Positions 60,113-64,000 of a DNA stretch of 64,000 bases are shown here, piece by piece. This DNA comes from Sphingomonas metalli. GTDB taxonomy: Bacteria > Pseudomonadota > Alphaproteobacteria > Sphingomonadales > Sphingomonadaceae. The stretch is taken from positions 124,001 to 188,000 of the forward strand of contig NZ_BMIH01000004.1 in assembly GCF_014641735.1 (NCBI RefSeq), read 5' to 3'. A program made the position numbers and the translations under genes. Within the stretch, counting starts at the first letter, position 1; each line of letters opens with the position of its first letter. Below the pieces are notes generated by a model. The model was not told the DNA's origin. It made no database searches and worked only from the letters and a program-made list of their open reading frames with translations.

Positions 60113-60595
60113 GGGGGTCCTGATCGTCAGTCCTGCCCCAAACGTCTCCCCAGCGAAGGCGAGACCTTTGCAAAAATCTTCCGTCCACCCCGGCGGAGGC
60201 CGGGGTCCAGTCGGGAGACGGCAGTAAGTTATTGCAAAGCTCCACCTAACTGGACCCTGGCCTTCGCCGGGGTGGACGAGGCTTGTTGAACACTCAGACT
60301 TTCGCAGAGGTCTCGCGAAGGCTGAGGTTTCCCGGCTGGTAAGCTCAGCGCCTGCCCCATAAAGATCCCGGCCTGCGCCGGGATAACATGTAGGGGCGGG
60401 GCGCAGGAGCGCGTTCCGCGGCTGCCATAGTACTGCATCCCGCTTGACGCCGCCGCCTGCCACGCTTACCTCCCCCTCTCGCGTAGAGCGGCGTCCTGCC
60501 GATCCGCGTTTCCTCCAGCTTCGGCCGAACTCCCGCGCGTTCCGACCCGCCGGTCCCAGCTACCTCCCACTGCCTGCTCGCATCCGGATTATCCC
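60113..60595. other. 483-bp intergenic region between hemJ and rho
   Basis: No gene is supported. It holds a family A palindrome (60183-60277), a degraded palindrome with GGAATAACATG-type end (about 60345-60395) and, before rho, a pyrimidine-rich leader (about 60440-60590) that could be the long untranslated region through which Rho regulates its own gene. Confidence 0.65.
60183..60277. repeat. Dispersed palindromic repeat, family A
   Basis: GTCCACCCCGGCGGAGGCCG and GGCCTTCGCCGGGGTGGAC enclose GGGAGACGGCAGTAAGTTAT. Confidence 0.8.
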
Positions 60596-61852
60596 ATGCA
60601 TCTCAAAGACCTGAAGAAGAAGACTCCTGCCGAGCTGGTGCAGCTGGCCGAGGAACTGGGCGTCGAGGGCGCCTCGACGCTGCGCAAGCAGGACCTGCTG
60701 TTCGCCATCCTGAAGGAGCAGGCGGAGCAGGGCGACCAGATCATGGGGCTGGGCACGATCGAGGTGCTGCAGGACGGCTTCGGCTTCCTGCGCAGCCCCG
60801 AGGCGAACTATCTCGCCGGGCCGGACGATATCTATGTCTCGCCCAATCAGGTCCGCAAGCACGGCCTGCGCACCGGCGACACGGTGGAGGGCGAGATCCG
60901 CGCGCCCAAGGACGGCGAGCGCTATTTCGCACTGACCCGCCTCACCAGCGTCAATTTCGACGATCCCGATGCGGTCCGCCATCGCGTCAATTTCGACAAC
61001 CTCACCCCGCTCTATCCCGAGCAGAAGCTGATCCTCGACCCCGCCGACCCGACCCAGAAGGACAAGTCGGCGCGGGTCATCGACATCGTCTCGCCCCAGG
61101 GCAAGGGCCAGCGCACGCTGATCGTCGCGCCGCCCCGCGTCGGCAAGACGGTGATGCTCCAGAACATCGCCAAGGCGATCACCGACAACCACCCCGAGGT
61201 GTTCCTGATCGTCCTGCTGATCGACGAGCGGCCCGAGGAGGTCACCGACATGCAGCGCTCGGTGCGCGGCGAGGTCGTCTCCTCGACCTTCGACGAGCCG
61301 GCGCAGCGTCACGTCCAGGTCGCCGAGATGGTGATCGAGAAGGCCAAGCGCCTCGTCGAGCACAAGAAGGACGTGGTGATCCTGCTCGACTCGATCACCC
61401 GCCTCGGCCGGGCCTACAACACCGTCGTGCCCTCGTCGGGCAAGGTGCTGACCGGCGGCGTCGACGCCAATGCGCTCCAGCGCCCCAAGCGCTTCTTCGG
61501 CGCGGCGCGCAACATCGAGGAGGGCGGGTCGCTCTCGATCATCGCCACCGCGCTGATCGACACCGGCAGCCGCATGGACGAGGTGATCTTCGAGGAATTC
61601 AAGGGCACCGGCAATTCCGAGATCGTGCTCGACCGCAAGGTCGCCGACAAGCGCATCTTCCCGGCGCTCGACGTGGGCAAGTCGGGCACCCGCAAGGAAG
61701 AGCTGCTGGTCCAGAAGGACAAGCTGTCCAAGATGTGGGTCCTGCGCCGCATCCTGATGCAGATGGGTACCATCGACTCGATGGAGTTCCTGCTCGACAA
61801 GATGAAGAACTCGAAGACCAACGAAGACTTCTTCGACTCGATGAACCAGTGA
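60596..61852 (+). CDS. rho: Transcription termination factor Rho
   Basis: The 418-residue hexameric helicase has an N-terminal helical domain ([20 protein letters not shown]), the RNA-binding cold-shock fold ([20 protein letters not shown]), the Walker [40 protein letters not shown] as Walker B, and the secondary channel loop around [20 protein letters not shown]. It ends untranslated messages. It is on the right side of the origin; a parS-bearing palindrome follows 11 bp after its stop. Confidence 0.97.
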   Translation: MHLKDLKKKTPAELVQLAEELGVEGASTLRKQDLLFAILKEQAEQGDQIMGLGTIEVLQDGFGFLRSPEANYLAGPDDIYVSPNQVRKHGLRTGDTVEGEIRAPKDGERYFALTRLTSVNFDDPDAVRHRVNFDNLTPLYPEQKLILDPADPTQKDKSARVIDIVSPQGKGQRTLIVAPPRVGKTVMLQNIAKAITDNHPEVFLIVLLIDERPEEVTDMQRSVRGEVVSSTFDEPAQRHVQVAEMVIEKAKRLVEHKKDVVILLDSITRLGRAYNTVVPSSGKVLTGGVDANALQRPKRFFGAARNIEEGGSLSIIATALIDTGSRMDEVIFEEFKGTGNSEIVLDRKVADKRIFPALDVGKSGTRKEELLVQKDKLSKMWVLRRILMQMGTIDSMEFLLDKMKNSKTNEDFFDSMNQ

Positions 61853-61863
61853 CTTGCGCCTTT

Positions 61864-61907
61864 GTTCGGGTCATGTTCCAGTGTTTCACGTGGAACATGA
61901 CCCGAAC
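61864..61907. terminator. Perfect 17-bp-arm palindrome after rho containing a parS-like site
   Basis: GTTCGGGTCATGTTCCA and TGGAACATGACCCGAAC are perfect 17-bp arms with a GTGTTTCACG centre. On RNA this is a strong hairpin just past the rho stop. No T-run follows, so it may be an mRNA end-stabiliser or a DNA-level ParB site, or both. Confidence 0.7.
61882..61897. promoter_or_regulatory. parS-like ParB binding site (copy 2)
   Basis: TGTTTCACGTGGAACA matches the parS consensus at 15 of 16 positions and is the reverse complement of the site at 36964. It is 3.5 kb from the putative origin. Confidence 0.78.
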
Positions 61908-62057
61908 GAGGATGAGGCCCGACGCGCGCTGGTAGAGGCGCTCGGTCGCGTCCGCGCCGGCCAGCGCGCCGCGGCGGAGCACAGCCGGTGCGGGAAGCAC
62001 TGCCCGATCCAGCGGCCGATGCGGGATCGATGGTGAGAGGTGGACCTTCACCCCACC

Positions 62058-62153
62058 GTCATTCCCGCGAAGGCGGGAATCCAGAACCTCTGACGCTTGC
62101 GCACGATGCGGAAGGCTCCCACGTATCTGGATTCCCGCCTTCGCGGGAATGAC
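62058..62153. repeat. Dispersed palindromic repeat, family C (copy 2)
   Basis: GTCATTCCCGCGAAGGCGGG and CCCGCCTTCGCGGGAATGAC are identical to the ends of copy 1 at 56301. The interior (CAGAACCTCTGACG...) matches copy 1 on the opposite strand. Confidence 0.8.
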
Positions 62154-62323
62154 GGACGGCGTGAATGGGGTGACTCCATCCCGGCTCGCCATCCGGCTAT
62201 CGGGCGGCCGTGCAACCCATCGCCCAGCAACCCTTCCGAACCGGCCACATTCCGCTAAGGATGACGCAACCCTGACGGGCGCGTGACCGTTGCTTCCGGC
62301 AGGCCCATCGGGAGCGTTTCGTC

Positions 62324-63055
62324 TTGTCCATCCTAACCATGCTTGCCGCCGCGGGAGCGGCCGCCGGGGCCGTGCAGGGGCCCGGATCGCCTGCCGAGAT
62401 CTGGCAGCACATCCTCAACGACTTCTCCAACCTCGGCGATCCGGCGGCCTTGGCGGCGTTCGGTTCGGTGCTGATGATCGACCTCGTCCTGGCCGGTGAC
62501 AATGCCATCGTGGTCGGCGCGCTCGCGGCGGGGCTGCCGGCCGACCAGCGCAAGAAGGTGATCCTGATCGGCATCGGCGCGGCGCTGGTGCTGCGCATCG
62601 CCTTCGCGCTGATCGTCACCTGGCTGATGGGGATCGTCGGGCTGATCTTCGCCGGCGGGCTGCTGCTGCTGTGGGTCAGCTGGAAGTTCTGGCGCGAGAT
62701 CCGCGAGGGCGGGCACCATCCCGACGCCGCCGAAGAGACATCGGGCCTCAAGCCGGCGCGCAGCTTCGCCGCCGCCGCCTGGGCGGTGGCGGTGGCGGAC
62801 GTGTCGATGAGCCTCGACAACGTCCTCGCCGTGGCCGGTGCGGCGCGCGAGCATCCCGGCATTCTCGTCGTCGGGCTGCTGCTGTCGGTGGCCCTGATGG
62901 GGCTGGCGGCGAACTTCATCGCCCGCATCATCGATCGCTATCGCTGGATCGCCTATGTCGGGCTGGCGGTGATCGTCTTCGTGGCGTTCCGGATGATCTA
63001 TGAGGGCTGGGTGGGCAGCGAGGACACGCTGGGGCTGATCAGCCTGTTCCGGTAG
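62324..63055 (+). CDS. TerC/YjbE family integral membrane protein
   Basis: The 243-residue protein has seven hydrophobic segments. SVLMIDLVLAGDNAIVVGAL has the conserved Asp-Asn pair of TerC proteins, repeated as ADVSMSLDNVLAVAG in the second half. A His/acidic loop (EGGHHPDAAEE) lies between. TerC-family proteins are manganese exporters or help metal loading of exported enzymes. The TTG start is 12 bp after GGGAG; an ATG at 62339 is also possible. No yybP-ykoY riboswitch was recognised upstream. Confidence 0.88.
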   Translation: MSILTMLAAAGAAAGAVQGPGSPAEIWQHILNDFSNLGDPAALAAFGSVLMIDLVLAGDNAIVVGALAAGLPADQRKKVILIGIGAALVLRIAFALIVTWLMGIVGLIFAGGLLLLWVSWKFWREIREGGHHPDAAEETSGLKPARSFAAAAWAVAVADVSMSLDNVLAVAGAAREHPGILVVGLLLSVALMGLAANFIARIIDRYRWIAYVGLAVIVFVAFRMIYEGWVGSEDTLGLISLFR

Positions 63056-63078
63056 CGCCGACGCCATCCCCCTGGGCC

Positions 63079-63143
63079 GTTCGTGCCGCGCGACGTCGAA
63101 GCACAGGTGGTTTTCGGGCTCTTCGACGGCGCTCAGGGCGAAC
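63079..63143. repeat. Dispersed repeat, family D (copy 3, paired)
   Basis: GTTCGTGCCGCGCGACGTCG with AAGCACAGG and, inverted, CTTCGACGGCGCTCAGGGCG with AAC form a larger hairpin just past the TerC gene stop. Confidence 0.6.
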
Positions 63144-63186
63144 GGCCGAGGTTAGGTTGATCTTGCGTGCAGGAGCCTTCCCAACC

Positions 63187-63265
63187 GTCATCCCGGCGCA
63201 GGCCGGGATCTCCTGCGGCTCCTGTCGCGACCCTCGACAGAGACCCCGGCCTGCGCCGGGGTGAC
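63187..63265. repeat. Dispersed palindromic repeat, family B-like
   Basis: GTCATCCCGGCGCAGGCCGG and CCGGCCTGCGCCGGGGTGAC form the ends. It lies in the convergent gap between the TerC-like and dienelactone hydrolase genes. Confidence 0.7.
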
Positions 63266-63316
63266 GGTGAGATGGGCGGGGAAAGGGGGGTCGCTCAGGG
63301 CCGGCGGCCCGGTCGC

Positions 63317-64000
63317 TTACCCCAGATGCTCGGCGAAGAAGGCTGCGGTGCGCTCGTCCGCCAGTCGCGCCGACTCCTCGGAGCGCCGCGCGCCGAACTC
63401 GGTCGCGAAGCCGTGATCCTCGCCGGGATAGTCGTGCAGCGTCACCTTGGAGTGGTCGTCCAGCCCCGCATGCATCCGCGCCTGCGCATCCTTGTCGACG
63501 AAGTGATCCTCTTCGGGAACGTGGAGCAGCACCGGATGCGCGATGGCGTGCTTTTCGCCGAGCAGCCCGTCGATCCCGACGCCGTAATAGCCGACCGCCG
63601 CATCCACATCGGTGCGCGTCGCGGTCATGAAGGCGAGCCGACCGCCCAGGCAATAGCCGACCACCCCGACCTTGCCGCCGTCGCCCAGCTCCGCCCGCGC
63701 GGCGCGGATCGTCGCCTCGATGTCGCGGATCGCGCCGTCCTGGTCGAGCTTGGGCATCAGGCCCAGCGCCTGCTGCATCTGGTCGGGCACGTCCGGGTCG
63801 AGCTCGATGCCGGGGGCGAAGCGCCAGAACAGGTCGGGGGCGAGGGCGAGATAGCCGGCTTCGGCCAAGGTGTCGCATTTGCGGCGGATGCCGGCATTGA
63901 CCCCGAAAATCTCCTGGATGACGACGATCGCCGCGCGCGGCGTGCCTTCGGGTCGGGCGCGATAGACGGTGAACCGGGCGTCGCCGGCTAGCGTGTCGAG
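63317..64000 (-). CDS. Dienelactone hydrolase family protein (5' end outside window)
   Basis: The frame is open to the window edge. Upstream residues include AAIVVIQEIFGVNAGIRR with the family Glu, then MAEAGYLALAPDLFWRFAPG, the nucleophile in VGVVGYCLGGRLAFM, VLLHVPEEDHFVDKD with the Asp and the catalytic His in YPGEDHGFATEFG. About 227 residues are visible. Family members open lactones in aromatic degradation or have unknown hydrolase roles. No aromatic degradation genes are near. A few N-terminal residues are probably missing. Confidence 0.85.
   Translation of the reverse strand, partial: LDTLAGDARFTVYRARPEGTPRAAIVVIQEIFGVNAGIRRKCDTLAEAGYLALAPDLFWRFAPGIELDPDVPDQMQQALGLMPKLDQDGAIRDIEATIRAARAELGDGGKVGVVGYCLGGRLAFMTATRTDVDAAVGYYGVGIDGLLGEKHAIAHPVLLHVPEEDHFVDKDAQARMHAGLDDHSKVTLHDYPGEDHGFATEFGARRSEESARLADERTAAFFAEHLG

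Larger units (their letters stand above)
61853..62323. other. 471-bp intergenic region with a parS-like palindrome and a family C repeat
   Basis: No gene is supported. It holds the long palindrome with parS (61864-61907), a short stretch (61908-62036) with no convincing gene, a family C palindrome (62058-62153) and the probable promoter of the TerC gene near 62230-62310. In related genomes mnmE and parAB follow rho; none is seen here. Confidence 0.75.

Noticed and set aside
61855..62036. Short open frames after rho as a truncated mnmE or similar gene
   Set aside because: The sequences are low complexity, start inside the palindrome and show no family blocks.
62161..62323. yybP-ykoY manganese riboswitch before the TerC gene
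   Set aside because: TerC-family genes sometimes carry it, but the conserved loop sequences were not found.

Overview
The window is chromosomal DNA from a high-GC alphaproteobacterium, most likely a sphingomonad (Sphingomonadaceae). The grounds are the very high GC content, dense 4-bp ATGA/GTGA gene overlaps, the gene order at the replication origin (ptsN, hpf, dnaQ, coaE, aroE, maf, ppsR, then hemE, hemJ, rho), the PEPxxWA-CTERM protein, and many alphaproteobacterial palindromic repeats between genes. No tRNA, rRNA, CRISPR array, transposase or integrase was recognised.

Layout. 1-12.7 kb: end of a flotillin gene, then mostly exported proteins (outer-membrane-like protein with an unresolved start, PQQ-type sugar dehydrogenase, DUF2231 membrane protein, a frameshifted DUF5694-like gene, SGNH hydrolase, amidohydrolase, GH43 enzyme, PEP-CTERM protein, TonB-like protein) and an ABC-F ATPase. 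12.7-14.7 kb: an island of visibly lower GC with a 444-residue unknown protein carrying a HEPN-like motif. 14.7-20.4 kb: HAD phosphatase, YggS, a ThiE-like protein, and an Lrp regulator divergent from alr-dadA-ridA (alanine catabolism). 20.9-24 kb: prs, and a Phd/VapC toxin-antitoxin pair whose stop codon overlaps the gltX start. 24.8-29.1 kb: TonB-like protein and the riboflavin genes ribD-ribE-ribBA-ribH. 29.2-37 kb: Old Yellow Enzyme, DMT exporter, COQ9, feoAB, ssb, and an HWE-type sensor kinase facing a response regulator. 37-44.7 kb: metX-metW, hisC-tyrA, a type III polyketide synthase/methyltransferase/flavoprotein trio, and msrB. 44.9-51.8 kb: PBP1a, a DUF45 peptidase, YcgN, SCO, an ankyrin protein, MmcB and SleB.

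51-63 kb is the replication-origin region. Every gene from 51.1 to 58.2 kb runs leftward and every gene from 58.5 to 63.1 kb runs rightward. Between ppsR and hemE lies a 307-bp gap with two perfect and four degenerate DnaA boxes followed by an AT-rich tract, matching the hemE-linked origin of Caulobacter. Two identical 16-bp parS-like sites in opposite orientation lie at 36,964 and 61,882. The second sits inside a perfect 17-bp-arm palindrome just after rho.

The intergenic spaces are packed with several families of palindromic repeats. One copy sits in frame inside ribD, and one family forms a 175-bp tandem array. The observations most worth following are the origin with its parS pair, the polyketide trio, the repeat inside ribD, the RibBA whose cyclohydrolase half has lost its metal ligands, the toxin-antitoxin/gltX overlap and the low-GC island.
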